Positions 55,887 to 64,000 of a stretch of DNA of 64,000 nt are shown piece by piece. The position numbers were made by a program, and so were the translations under genes. The stretch spans positions 248,001 through 312,000 of the forward strand of contig NZ_JAPLET010000025.1 in assembly GCF_026391055.1 (NCBI RefSeq). The letters are read 5' to 3'. The stretch is from Spirosoma sp. (lineage in GTDB: Bacteria > Bacteroidota > Bacteroidia > Cytophagales > Spirosomataceae). Below the pieces are notes generated by a model. It did not search any database, had not been told where the DNA came from, and saw only the letters and a list, made by a program, of their open reading frames with translations. Every line of letters starts with the position of its first letter. Position 1 is the first letter of the stretch.

Positions 55887-57495
55887 ATAATTTAAACTTC
55901 GCCAGTTGCTTACCCGATTTGCCATCGTGGGCGTGGACGGTACAGACCAGGCAGGAGTCGAATGAACGGGCAACCATACCCACTTCGACGGGGTCGTGCG
56001 GGTCCTCGATTTCGGTACCTTCGAGAGCCGCTTCGATTGGGCCGGGATTGCCCCGGTCGTCATTGGGGCCAACGTTCCAGGTCGTGGGGGCCATAACCTG
56101 GTAGTTTTTGATAACGCCGTTCTCGATTTCGATCCAGTGTGCCAGTGCCCCACGGGCGGCTTCGGTCGCGCCGAACCCTTTCCCGTCGCGCTCTTCCGGT
56201 TTGATGTAGAATTCGCTGTTGAGGTCGATCTGCCGGAGCCACTCGTCAATTTGAGTGTAAAGCCGGGCGGCTTCGTGAACGCGGGCTAACGTTCGGGTAA
56301 ATACGTTGGCACCCATTTTATCCAGCACATCGCCAAAAAGCGGGTCATAAACCTGATGCGGCAGCAGATTATCCGGATTGGCGTTCATGATCACACGCGC
56401 CAGGGGTCCCGCTTCGGCCGCCATATCCATGTAGCGTGGCGCTTTAGACCAGCTGTATTTTTCATTAAAATTCGAGTCGTGCAGCGTGTGCGACTGCAGG
56501 GGCGTTGGCATGGGCTCGTCCCAGGGATGAGCCGCCGGAACATCCGCATACCAGGCATGGCCCACATGTTCCTTGATGCTCAGGTGATCGAAAACGTGGT
56601 ACTTGCTGCCATCGAAGAAGCCGCTCCGGCTGATCAGCGCGGCATTGCGGCCCTCAACAGTTGGTGTCTGGTAATGGTCTTTGTGCAGATACGTTCCATA
56701 CGCAACGAACTTACCTACCCCCTGCCCGAACTTATGCAGGCCAAACTCCAGACTGGCCCGAATGAACAGACCAAGATCCGAATTACGCTGCGAGTCGTTT
56801 TCTTCCACCCAGGCCATCAGGTCGTCCCAGGTTTTGATTTGCATGTACCGCTCGATGGAGCAGCCCAGCCAGAGCGTTTCGAGCCAGTCTTTCCGGAACT
56901 GGTTCATGATGGCGTGGGCACGGGTAATGTCTTTGAGCGTAGGCGCACACATAACGCCACCAGGCACCATGTAGCTCGAATGCGGCCACTGCCCGCCAAA
57001 AAGAGCGTACACTTCTACGGGACGCCCGCTGGCGGTAACCCCCCGTTGAAACGACGTCCCGACATAAGCCGCAAACCGCTTCACTACCTCATCGTAGAGG
57101 GGTTTGTTGGCAAATTTCTTGTTGGCCATGTCCGTAGCGAAAATGGCATAGAACCAGCGGGGAATACTCTGGATGGTTTCGGTAGCCTGCCCGATAGCCC
57201 GCAGCAGCAGCGCGTTGGGCGGCAGGGTTGTTTTCCAGGCCGTATCCAGCGCCGACGACGCACAGTAGAGGTGAGAACCACCGCAGATACCGCAGATACG
57301 AGGGGTTACGATCAACCCCGCCTGCGGGTCTTTGCCCTCCATAATTTTCTCGAAGCCCCGGAACATGGCCGCCTGTGTATGCGCCCGCGTTACGACACCG
57401 TCTTCCATATATACCTTCACATCGAGATCGCCCTCGACCCGCCCAACCGGCGAAATATTTAGTTCTTTCTGCGTTGCCATGTTTAGATTAATCAA
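55885..57495 (-). CDS. hupL: [NiFe] hydrogenase large subunit, uptake, group 2a-like
   Basis: 536 residues; an alternative start is MATQKEL at 57480. The N-terminal nickel motif is RICGICGGSH (Cys68, Cys71, His75). The C-terminal motif reads SFDSCLVCTVH (Cys515, Cys518, His521) with Ser514 where proline is typical. Cleavage after His521 would remove a 15-residue tail. The sequence and the partner HupS match cyanobacterial-type uptake hydrogenases, which oxidise H2 inside the cell. No cytochrome b or membrane anchor gene is present, so the electron acceptor is unknown. Confidence 0.96.
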   Translation of the reverse strand: MINLNMATQKELNISPVGRVEGDLDVKVYMEDGVVTRAHTQAAMFRGFEKIMEGKDPQAGLIVTPRICGICGGSHLYCASSALDTAWKTTLPPNALLLRAIGQATETIQSIPRWFYAIFATDMANKKFANKPLYDEVVKRFAAYVGTSFQRGVTASGRPVEVYALFGGQWPHSSYMVPGGVMCAPTLKDITRAHAIMNQFRKDWLETLWLGCSIERYMQIKTWDDLMAWVEENDSQRNSDLGLFIRASLEFGLHKFGQGVGKFVAYGTYLHKDHYQTPTVEGRNAALISRSGFFDGSKYHVFDHLSIKEHVGHAWYADVPAAHPWDEPMPTPLQSHTLHDSNFNEKYSWSKAPRYMDMAAEAGPLARVIMNANPDNLLPHQVYDPLFGDVLDKMGANVFTRTLARVHEAARLYTQIDEWLRQIDLNSEFYIKPEERDGKGFGATEAARGALAHWIEIENGVIKNYQVMAPTTWNVGPNDDRGNPGPIEAALEGTEIEDPHDPVEVGMVARSFDSCLVCTVHAHDGKSGKQLAKFKL

Positions 57496-57496
57496 A

Positions 57497-57600
57497 GAGC
57501 GAAAGAGTGAATGACCGAATGAGCCTTATACTTCGTGAAGATCACGGCTCCGTCGCAGCGTTTCGCTCCGCTTTGGTGGTCCGATTTCATTCTTTCGCTC
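57497..57600 (-). repeat. Imperfect inverted repeat in the hupS-hupL junction
   Basis: The arms 57497-57517 (GAGCGAAAGAGTGAATGACC...) and 57581-57600 (complement of GAGCGAAAGAATGAAATCGG) match over the first ten bases perfectly and imperfectly beyond. It fills most of the 111-nt gap between the two subunit genes and resembles the hairpins at the other junctions. Confidence 0.5.
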
Positions 57601-57606
57601 ATTATA

Positions 57607-58587
57607 TTATTTGGATGAGGAAAACTGCGGTTGATCGACACCAACCAGACGCTCACTGCCCGAGACGACTTTCTCGAAACCGGCCCGTAAATAGTAGCCT
57701 AGTTTCGATGTACCGGTGGGCGTTTCTTTGGGGAGGAAGCCCAGGTAATGCATCGTTTTGAAGACACTTCCCTTCTCGAGATCATGGTGAGGGAAGCCCG
57801 GCTCCGTACAACCCAGACAGGGGTGGTTGGCGCGGGTTTTACTCGATTGCCGGTTCCAGAGAATCCGGTTGCAACTGGCGCGGGTCATGGGGCCACGGCA
57901 ACCCACTTCATAAAACAAACACCCGCCCCGCTTCCCAAATCCGCCGTCAACTTTCTGGGCGAAGCTGATCACGTTGGTGCAACCCGTTTGTACGAAGTCC
58001 GTAAAGAACGTTTTGGGACGGTGGTACTCGTCGATGAGCACATCGCCGATACGCCCGGTAGCAATAGCCACCAGAATTTGCGTAATCCAGTCGGGGTGAG
58101 CCGGGCAACCAGGAATATTGATAACGGGCAAACCGCCCTTCGATACGTAATCAGAACCCAGGAAACCGCCTTTGGCCTTCTTCAAAAACTGCATCCCCGT
58201 TGATTCGCTGGGGTTGGGTGCCACGGCCGGGATACCTCCCCAGGTAGCACAGTCGCCAATAGCGACTACATAGCCAACTACTTTGGATAAATCCCGAACC
58301 CAGTCCTGCATGGGGCGATCCGCAAAGTAGTTCATAGTTCCGGTCCCATGCGGTCCCTGAATGATACTACCTTCATAAACGAGAATGTCGCACTGTGTAC
58401 GGCCACTGACAATATCATTGAGCAGGTGCGTTACCTGATCGCCGATTTCAAGGCCAATAGAGGGGTGCCAGAGGATGTTGACACCAAAATCGGTTACTAA
58501 ATCGACAACCGTGGGCTCCTCAGCATTAAGGAACGACATGGTGTTGCCACTGCACGCTCCTCCCTGAAGCCATAATACATTAGCCAT
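57607..58587 (-). CDS. hupS: [NiFe] hydrogenase small subunit, uptake, group 2a-like
   Basis: 326 residues beginning MANVLWLQGGACSGNTMSFLNAEEP, with no Tat signal, as in cyanobacterial HupS. Fe-S ligand motifs are GGACSGNT (Cys12), VAIGDCATWGG, INIPGCPAHPDW and HPCLGCTEPGFP. The protein carries electrons from the nickel site through its clusters. With HupL it forms a cytoplasmic or membrane-associated enzyme likely to recover H2 at low concentration. It is the first gene of the operon. Confidence 0.97.
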   Translation of the reverse strand: MANVLWLQGGACSGNTMSFLNAEEPTVVDLVTDFGVNILWHPSIGLEIGDQVTHLLNDIVSGRTQCDILVYEGSIIQGPHGTGTMNYFADRPMQDWVRDLSKVVGYVVAIGDCATWGGIPAVAPNPSESTGMQFLKKAKGGFLGSDYVSKGGLPVINIPGCPAHPDWITQILVAIATGRIGDVLIDEYHRPKTFFTDFVQTGCTNVISFAQKVDGGFGKRGGCLFYEVGCRGPMTRASCNRILWNRQSSKTRANHPCLGCTEPGFPHHDLEKGSVFKTMHYLGFLPKETPTGTSKLGYYLRAGFEKVVSGSERLVGVDQPQFSSSK

Positions 58588-58633
58588 GCGAAACGGGGGT
58601 ATAAAGGTTCGGAATTTTGAACTATAGGAAGTA

Positions 58634-58641
58634 CAAATATA
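58634..58641 (-). promoter_or_regulatory. Bacteroidota -7 promoter element for the hup operon
   Basis: Read on the minus strand the sequence is TATATTTG, a perfect match to TAnnTTTG used by the primary sigma factor in Bacteroidota. It lies 46 nt before the hupS start, giving an expected leader of about 40 nt. No clear -33 TTG is seen, so activation by a regulator is possible. Confidence 0.6.
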
Positions 58642-58652
58642 ATTATAATTCT

Positions 58653-58676
58653 GAATTAGAAAATTTTTTCTAATTC
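58653..58676. promoter_or_regulatory. Perfect 24-bp palindrome upstream of the hup promoter, operator candidate
   Basis: GAATTAGAAAA and its complement face each other with a 2-nt centre (11-bp perfect arms). The palindrome is centred about 27 nt upstream of the -7 element and covers the -33 region. A dimeric regulator, perhaps the TetR protein encoded 123 nt further upstream, could bind here. Confidence 0.6.
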
Positions 58677-58798
58677 TTTTCTAAGCAGTAAGCAAGGTTT
58701 ATTTCCTATCCGTAAAAAGGAATGAGCGTCATCAGCTTAGCAGCTGATTTTTAACAATAGAGGAAAAAAATAGCCATAATGGAGGGTATCCGACGGCA

Positions 58799-59419
58799 TC
58801 AGGCCAGGGTTGGCAGCACCAGCGTTTCGAATTCATCGACGCCTTCTTCGGTAAGATAGGGTTTCAGGTGTTCCCAGACGGATTGCTTGTAGAGTCGTTC
58901 ATCCACGGCATTACCACGCATGGCTGCGGATACAGGTAGGAATACCAACGTCATCCAAAGCGACTGAGCTAATTGGTCATATTGCCCCCGGCTGGTTTCG
59001 GGGCGGATGATATGCCGCTGCACATGAAAATCGAGCCAGCTGCGCAGTTGCATGAGCATTTTATTGACCGCCCGCTGCCATTGAATCTGTTGCGCTGTCT
59101 GCTCGGTATTCGTTTTAAAAAACTCGGCCAGGTAGAACTGATAACTCCGGAAGAATTGGTAGTACAGGCTTATTTGCTGATCGAACGCGGCCAGTTCGGG
59201 TGCCTGTAGGTACTGACGGAAAATATGGGCAAACTCATCGAGAACCTGTTCATAGACTGATTCGATGATGGCGTCCTTCGTCTTGAAATGGTACGCTAGA
59301 TTCCCGACGCTGATACCAATTTCCTCGGCTATCTGCTGAAGCCGTACAGCATCGACTCCGTGCTCATTGAAGAGTCGGACCGATGCGTTCAGAATGCGTT
59401 CCTTGGTCGAGAGCGGCAT
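58799..59419 (-). CDS. TetR/AcrR family transcriptional regulator
   Basis: 206 residues. The N-terminal helix-turn-helix is standard (KERILNASVRLFNEHGVDAVRLQQIAEEIGISVGNLAYHFKTKDAI). The rest is an all-helical ligand-binding domain without a recognised effector. It lies directly upstream of the hup operon on the same strand, with a 24-bp palindrome in between, so it is the best local candidate to regulate hydrogenase expression. Regulation of its own operon with the 119-aa gene is equally possible. Confidence 0.9.
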   Translation of the reverse strand: MPLSTKERILNASVRLFNEHGVDAVRLQQIAEEIGISVGNLAYHFKTKDAIIESVYEQVLDEFAHIFRQYLQAPELAAFDQQISLYYQFFRSYQFYLAEFFKTNTEQTAQQIQWQRAVNKMLMQLRSWLDFHVQRHIIRPETSRGQYDQLAQSLWMTLVFLPVSAAMRGNAVDERLYKQSVWEHLKPYLTEEGVDEFETLVLPTLA

Positions 59420-59425
59420 AGCAGA

Positions 59426-59785
59426 TTAATTCAAACAGGTCTTCAGCTGATCGGCCGAAACGGTGAGCGTACCCCGCTGGTCTTTGGCAGCTAACCGGCG
59501 CATAAAATGAGCCTGCTGCGCGGCCCGTTTTGGGCAGGAATGCGAGGTAATTCGCCGTTTAATGAATTTAAGCGGGTTGGCCGTATGCGCAAAAATCAAC
59601 TCCACTTCCCATTCGCCCCGATATAGCCGCAGGTTCTCAATGACCGCCGTATCCGACAGCCACAAATCATCGTAATACAGCCGAAAGTCGGTTAAATTTC
59701 CCTTCCGCTCCGTAAAGTGAAGACTGTTCAGCCCGGCAAGCAAGTTGGCATAAGCCGACTTATCCATCGTAAAGAGCGGATTCAT
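59426..59785 (-). CDS. Small protein of unknown function next to the TetR gene
   Basis: 119 residues (MNPLFTMDKSAYANLLAGLNSLHFTERKGNLTDFRLYYDDLWLSDTAVIENLRLYRGEWEVELIFAHTANPLKFIKRRITSH...). No signal or known motif; the C-terminal half is basic. It ends 6 nt before the TetR start and is probably co-transcribed with it. Confidence 0.62.
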   Translation of the reverse strand: MNPLFTMDKSAYANLLAGLNSLHFTERKGNLTDFRLYYDDLWLSDTAVIENLRLYRGEWEVELIFAHTANPLKFIKRRITSHSCPKRAAQQAHFMRRLAAKDQRGTLTVSADQLKTCLN

Positions 59786-59870
59786 AACGTTTTCGATGAG
59801 AGTTGATCCTGAATTCGTTAGAACGAATGTATAATGATTAGCGCGTTAAAGCCACTTTTTCCGCAAAAAA

Positions 59871-60893
59871 CTATCGTAGCAGGGGTTTTACCCGGGTCCC
59901 GAGCAATTCGATCGACGACATGAACTTTTCGTGCGATAACCCCGCGCTGTCCATCTGAAACGTAACCCTGGAAATGCCGCCCAATGCCTCGCTATGCCGT
60001 AAAATCTTTTCGGCTACCTCGTCGGGGTTACCCACCAGCAGAGCGCCTTGTTTTCCAATCAAGGCATCGAAATGGGCTTTGGTAACGGGTGGCCAACCCC
60101 GCTCACGACCAATTCGGGTAAACGTTTCGGCATAGCCCGGATAGTAATCCTGAATAGCCTCCGCTGTCGTATTGGCTACATAGCCCAGCGAGTGAAGCCC
60201 CACCTGCAACCGCTCCGGCGAGTACCCCGACCGCCGACCCGCTTCCCGATACAGATCAACCAGCGGCCGAAAACGGTGGGTTTCGCCCCCAATTACGGCT
60301 ACCATGAGCGGCAGCCCCAGCATTCCGGCCCGGACAAATGACTGCGGAGTGCCGCCAACGCCCAACCAGATCGGAAAAGGATCTTGCAGCGGTCTTGGAT
60401 AAATTCCTTCGCCGTTGAGTGCCGGACGAAACTGCCCCGACCATTCAACGAACTCGTTATCCCGAATAGCAAGCAGCAAGTCGAGCTTTTCCGAGAAAAG
60501 GGCGTCGTAGTCCTTCAGCTTCAGGCCAAATAGCGGAAAGGCTTCGGTAAATGAACCCCGTCCAACCACGAGTTCGGCCCGCCCGTTGGAAATAAGATCG
60601 AGGGTAGCGAACTGCTGAAATACACGAACAGGATCGGCAGCGCTCAACACCGTAACCGCGCTGGTCAGGCGAATTTGCCGGGTACGGGCAGCCGCAGCAG
60701 CCAGAATCAGCGTGGGAGCCGAGTCGAGAAACTCCGGGCGGTGGTGCTCGCCAATCCCAAAAACATCAAGACCCACCTGATCGGCCCGCTCAATACGATC
60801 GAGCAGTTGATTCAATGAGGCCGCATCACTATTGCCGGACTGGCTCCCCTCCTGTTGGCCTTTGGCCGCAAAACTATCTATCCCAATCTGCAT
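59871..60893 (-). CDS. LLM class flavin-dependent oxidoreductase
   Basis: 340 residues of the bacterial luciferase-like family: MQIGIDSFAAKGQ, GLDVFGIGEHHRPEFLDSAPTLILAAAAARTRQIRLTSAVTVLSAADPVRVFQQFATLDLISNGRAELVVGRGSF, and PFPIWLGVGGTPQSF. The TIM-barrel enzyme uses reduced flavin to oxidise a substrate that I cannot identify. A stand-alone gene with no operon partner visible. Confidence 0.92.
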   Translation of the reverse strand: MQIGIDSFAAKGQQEGSQSGNSDAASLNQLLDRIERADQVGLDVFGIGEHHRPEFLDSAPTLILAAAAARTRQIRLTSAVTVLSAADPVRVFQQFATLDLISNGRAELVVGRGSFTEAFPLFGLKLKDYDALFSEKLDLLLAIRDNEFVEWSGQFRPALNGEGIYPRPLQDPFPIWLGVGGTPQSFVRAGMLGLPLMVAVIGGETHRFRPLVDLYREAGRRSGYSPERLQVGLHSLGYVANTTAEAIQDYYPGYAETFTRIGRERGWPPVTKAHFDALIGKQGALLVGNPDEVAEKILRHSEALGGISRVTFQMDSAGLSHEKFMSSIELLGTRVKPLLR

Positions 60894-60987
60894 TATACTG
60901 AATTGTTGTATCGACCATTCTGGCCGGATTCATACCGTCGTCTTTATACCGACCAGATTACTGGTACGGCACCATCAAACTAGTCAA

Positions 60988-61869
60988 TCACTTCCCGATC
61001 TGCCGCATGAAAAAGCGCAGGGCTTCTACGTGAACGTCAATGTCGTTGGGGTAGTCGTGTTTTCCGCCAATGACCTTGAGGAGCACAATTTCGGGCTTTC
61101 CTTTCTCTTTATAGGTATAGCGTTCAATGGTTTTCCCGTCGGCCGGGTCTGTATCGGGCAGATTCTCCTGGGTTGGTTTGCCTTTGTACCGAGCCAGGTC
61201 AGCCCAGTAGGCCAGGGTGCGGTCGGTGGAGCGCACTGCCCCCATGGTCATGTTTTTGCCCAGCACGACAACGCCACCCTCGTACGGATTTGTCTTATCC
61301 AGTGTACCATTAACGATCATGACCGGCACCGCTTTGCCAGATGGCGTACAGTCCAGGTTGGTTGTATCCGGCAGATTGGCAATAATAGCCGTGATGGCCC
61401 GGAACGTACGCGGCATGGTTAAGGCCAGCTTGTAGGTCATGTGCCCCCCGCCCGAGGTACCCACGGCAAATACATGATTCCGATCAATCTTATAGCGTTT
61501 CTCGAAATACTGAACCATACCCTCGAAGAAAGCCTGCTCATTCACATTTTCGACGTTGGCCTCCGCCGGAGAGGCTTTCCGACATTCATTCCAGTACCGT
61601 TTGTAGCCATCCGGGTAAACGACCAGCATATTCTCGGCAGTAGCTTGTTGCTCCATCTTCACAGCGGATTTCATCATCCCTTTCCCGTTTCCTCCCGACC
61701 CATGCAGGACAAAAATCAGCCCCGGACGATTGACCGATGCTGCGGGGACATTGTTATAATGGAACGACCGATAGTGGCCCTCGATCAGTATTGAGTCACT
61801 AATGACCTCCGCGCTCGCCGACGAAACCCCAAGGCTGACCAGGAAAAACAGAAACATTACTTTTAACAT
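60988..61869 (-). CDS. PHB-depolymerase-like secreted esterase
   Basis: 293 residues with a signal peptide (MLKVMFLFFLVSLGVSSASA). The oxyanion segment is LIFVLHGSGGNGKGMM and the nucleophile motif AVGTSGGGHMTYK with Ser139. The C-terminal His lies in GGKHDYPND. The family includes polyhydroxybutyrate depolymerases and feruloyl or acetyl-xylan esterases; the nearby GH92 gene favours a carbohydrate esterase. The gene is on the same strand as GH92 and 125 nt downstream of it. Confidence 0.87.
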   Translation of the reverse strand: MLKVMFLFFLVSLGVSSASAEVISDSILIEGHYRSFHYNNVPAASVNRPGLIFVLHGSGGNGKGMMKSAVKMEQQATAENMLVVYPDGYKRYWNECRKASPAEANVENVNEQAFFEGMVQYFEKRYKIDRNHVFAVGTSGGGHMTYKLALTMPRTFRAITAIIANLPDTTNLDCTPSGKAVPVMIVNGTLDKTNPYEGGVVVLGKNMTMGAVRSTDRTLAYWADLARYKGKPTQENLPDTDPADGKTIERYTYKEKGKPEIVLLKVIGGKHDYPNDIDVHVEALRFFMRQIGK

Positions 61870-61994
61870 AAGATTGTTAAGCGTTTAATTATAAGTTGTT
61901 AGACGTAGCCCTTGAAAGACAAGCAAAGACCCGCTAATTGATTTAATACCTGTTTATCGGCTTCGTTCTATGGCGTGTCTTTTTTAAACTAACT

Positions 61995-64000
61995 TCAGTA
62001 AATTGATCGGGCACGGTCTTCGGGTCGGATGCCCCAGTTAGCGCTCGGTTTATTGCTCATCTCGATAGTCAGCGTTCCGCCGTTCAGGATGGTCTGGTGG
62101 AGTAAATAAGCTTTAGTATACGGCTTCCCGTTGAGCAGGATGCGATTTATGTACCGGTTCGTGACGCTGTTGTTGACCGTTTTGATCTGAAACGACTTCC
62201 CATTTTCCAGATTGAGCGTTACCTCGTCAAAAACCGGGCTGCCAAATACGTAGGCCCCATTGGCCGGGTTGACCGGGTAAAAACCCATAGCCGACAGCAC
62301 ATACCAGGCCGACATTTGCCCCACATCTTCATTTCCAATCAGCCCGTCGGGCCGGGTCGTATACAGGCTATCAAGGATGTAGCGCACCTTATCCGCCGTT
62401 TTCCAGGGCTGGCCTACGTACCCATACAGGTAGGTAATGTGGTGGCTTGGCTCGTTGCCGTGCGCGTATTGCCCGATCAACCCCGTTATGTCGTTGGAGG
62501 CTTCGCTGCCCATATCGCCGTGAACCACGAACAGGGAATCCAACTTCCGGATAAACGCTTTCTCGCCCGAGAACAATGAAATCAACCCTTCCACATCGTG
62601 GGGCACCAGCCAGGTGTATTGCCAGCTGTTACCTTCAGCAAAATCATCTTTCATGTGCCGCGATACCAGCGGGCTAAAGGGCGTCCGGCGTTCATTATCC
62701 GACACCCGGCCGCGCATGAATTTGATCTGCGGGTCGAAGTATTGCTTGTAGGCCTTGGCCCGCTTGCTGAAATAGGTATAGTCGGCGTCTTTCCCAAGCT
62801 TTTTGGCTACCTGAGCAATTGCCCAGTCGTCGATGGCATATTCGAGTCCGCGGGCTACACTTTCCACCAGCGTATCGGCAGGTATATAGCCTTTCGATTT
62901 TACGAATTTCAGACCCCGCTCGTCCAGCATGGCACTTGCCTTCATGGCGTCGAAGGCATGGTTGACGTTGATACCGGCAATACCTTTCAGACAGGCATCG
63001 GCAATGACGGGCATAGCGCTGTTGCCAGGCATGGTATTCGTTTCGTTCCCCACCAGATGCCAGACGGGCAGCTTTCCCTGCTGATCGAAGATGGCGAGCA
63101 TGGAGTTGATCATGTCGGCCACGCGCCGGGGTTGCGTCAGGGTGAACAGCGGGTGCGCACTCCGGTAGGTATCCCAAAGCGAAAACGTTGTCATGTTGTT
63201 GAACGCAGCCTTTGGGTAGACCTGCTTATCCGTTCCCCGATAATCGCTGTTGTGGTCGTTGAACAGCGACGGGGCTACCTGCGTATGAAACAGGGCGGTG
63301 TAAAAGATTTTCAGCCGATTTTGATCCTTCGTTTTCACCGAAATTTTGCTCAGTTCTCTGTTCCAGGCAGCGTCGGCATCCAGGGCCACGCGGGCAAAAT
63401 CCCAGTGCGGCAGCTCAGCCCGAATGTTGTCCAGCGCATTCGTCGAGCTAACTGGCGAGATGCCGACTTTTATCAGCACTTTTTCGTTAGCCTGCGTAGC
63501 AAAACTCAGCACGCCTTTTACCCGGCGGCTTTTTACCGATGAGCCCGCTGCCGGTGTCTGGTCGGTGTACAGTGCCAGTTGCTGAATGGGTTTGGCAAAG
63601 ACAATCGCGAAATAGAGCCGCTGGTCGGGCGCCCAACCTTTCGAAAAACGATAGCCCACAAGGGTTGAATCGTTGAGTTTTTCAAGATAGGTTTCTGTCG
63701 GTCTATCGCCCACGCCTTCTCCCAGATCAACTACGATGTGCGCGTCGCTGGTTTTGGGAAAGGTGTACTGATGCAGCCCCACCCGCTCGGTAGCGGTCAA
63801 CGCCACATTGATGTTGTACCGCTCTAACTTCACCGCATAGTAGCCTGGTCTGACGGTTTCCTGCGTATGCGAAAAACGGGACGCGTAGCCGCTCCGGCTG
63901 TCTTTACTGGTGCCCCGGCTGAGTTTCACCGGACCGGTTGTGGGCATGATCTGAACATCGCCCAGATCACCGATTCCCGTTCCGTTGAGGTGCGTATGCG
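61995..64000 (-). CDS. GH92 family alpha-mannosidase (5' end outside window)
   Basis: The frame is open to the right edge: upstream of the Met at 63947 it continues as THLNGTGIGDLGDVQI, the conserved N-terminal GH92 block, so the true start lies outside. At least 668 residues are present. The C-terminal block GNEDVGQMSAWYVLSAMGFYPVNP, with the catalytic Glu, is intact. GH92 enzymes are calcium-dependent exo-alpha-mannosidases acting on mannans and N-glycans, usually secreted in Bacteroidota. The protein ends ENWGIRPED-like (SANWGIRPEDRARSIY). Confidence 0.95.
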   Translation of the reverse strand, partial: HTHLNGTGIGDLGDVQIMPTTGPVKLSRGTSKDSRSGYASRFSHTQETVRPGYYAVKLERYNINVALTATERVGLHQYTFPKTSDAHIVVDLGEGVGDRPTETYLEKLNDSTLVGYRFSKGWAPDQRLYFAIVFAKPIQQLALYTDQTPAAGSSVKSRRVKGVLSFATQANEKVLIKVGISPVSSTNALDNIRAELPHWDFARVALDADAAWNRELSKISVKTKDQNRLKIFYTALFHTQVAPSLFNDHNSDYRGTDKQVYPKAAFNNMTTFSLWDTYRSAHPLFTLTQPRRVADMINSMLAIFDQQGKLPVWHLVGNETNTMPGNSAMPVIADACLKGIAGINVNHAFDAMKASAMLDERGLKFVKSKGYIPADTLVESVARGLEYAIDDWAIAQVAKKLGKDADYTYFSKRAKAYKQYFDPQIKFMRGRVSDNERRTPFSPLVSRHMKDDFAEGNSWQYTWLVPHDVEGLISLFSGEKAFIRKLDSLFVVHGDMGSEASNDITGLIGQYAHGNEPSHHITYLYGYVGQPWKTADKVRYILDSLYTTRPDGLIGNEDVGQMSAWYVLSAMGFYPVNPANGAYVFGSPVFDEVTLNLENGKSFQIKTVNNSVTNRYINRILLNGKPYTKAYLLHQTILNGGTLTIEMSNKPSANWGIRPEDRARSIY

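Noticed and set aside
56356..57462. Long plus-strand open frame opposite hupL (368 codons)
   Set aside because: It is the complement of a clearly recognised hydrogenase subunit gene, and its translation has no family features.
62598..63542. Long plus-strand open frame opposite the GH92 gene (314 codons)
   Set aside because: It is a shadow of the GH92 reading frame with no recognisable motif or start context.
1..64000. tRNA, rRNA, prophage or insertion sequence genes
   Set aside because: No tRNA-like cloverleaf, rRNA segment, transposase or phage structural gene was recognised on either strand.

Overview
The window comes from a Bacteroidota chromosome, most like Spirosoma or a close relative (Cytophagales). 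The signs are a SusC/SusD pair, type IX secretion (T9SS) sorting domains of both type A and type B, lipoproteins with Bacteroidetes lipoboxes, AT-rich intergenic regions beside coding DNA of about 50% GC, and a -7 promoter element of the TAnnTTTG type. No rRNA, tRNA, insertion sequence or phage gene was seen.

Layout. (1) 1-7636, minus strand: a SusC/SusD glycan-uptake pair followed by an FG-GAP/ASPIC lipoprotein cut by the left edge. (2) 8347-10830, plus strand: an SGNH hydrolase and an exported amidase. (3) 10928-11776, minus strand: a solitary cas6. (4) 12828-37910, plus strand: a stand-alone LytTR regulator, then an exopolysaccharide cluster of about 24 kb. It encodes a receiver protein, an initiating sugar transferase, five further glycosyltransferases, an acetyltransferase, a PKD lipoprotein, a short TolC-like protein, a Wzz/tyrosine-kinase-like protein, a flippase, a polymerase, an MBOAT/SGNH acylation pair and a type B T9SS surface protein. 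Two paralogous T9SS beta-helix proteins bracket it. (5) 37939-41835, minus strand: cas8-cas7-cas5 with no cas3, cas1, cas2 or cas4, followed by two CRISPR-like repeats around one short spacer and then a 52-bp palindromic terminator. (6) 42692-45015: a small orphan gene, an alpha/beta hydrolase, a DUF151/UVR protein and a 77-aa partner. (7) 45106-58587, mostly minus strand: a nickel transporter, an NHL-repeat protein and a complete uptake [NiFe]-hydrogenase operon (hupS, hupL, hupD, a 103-aa gene, a TPR gene, hypA, B, F, C, D, E). HupS lacks a Tat signal and closely resembles cyanobacterial HupS, which suggests a group 2a enzyme. (8) 58799-64000, minus strand: a TetR regulator with a small partner, a luciferase-like monooxygenase, a PHB-depolymerase-like esterase and a GH92 alpha-mannosidase cut by the right edge.

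How the parts may work together. The polysaccharide cluster encodes initiation, elongation, decoration, flipping, polymerisation and length control. Regulation may involve the LytTR protein and two receiver domains that both lack the phospho-acceptor aspartate. The most unusual feature is the reduced type I-B CRISPR effector set, split across the two sides of this cluster. It has no nuclease or adaptation genes but keeps what looks like one guide in its own transcript. I infer, without proof, that it could bind nucleic acid without cutting it and act as a regulator. The hydrogenase operon has a recognisable -7 promoter element with a perfect palindrome just upstream, and related hairpins in three of its gene junctions.
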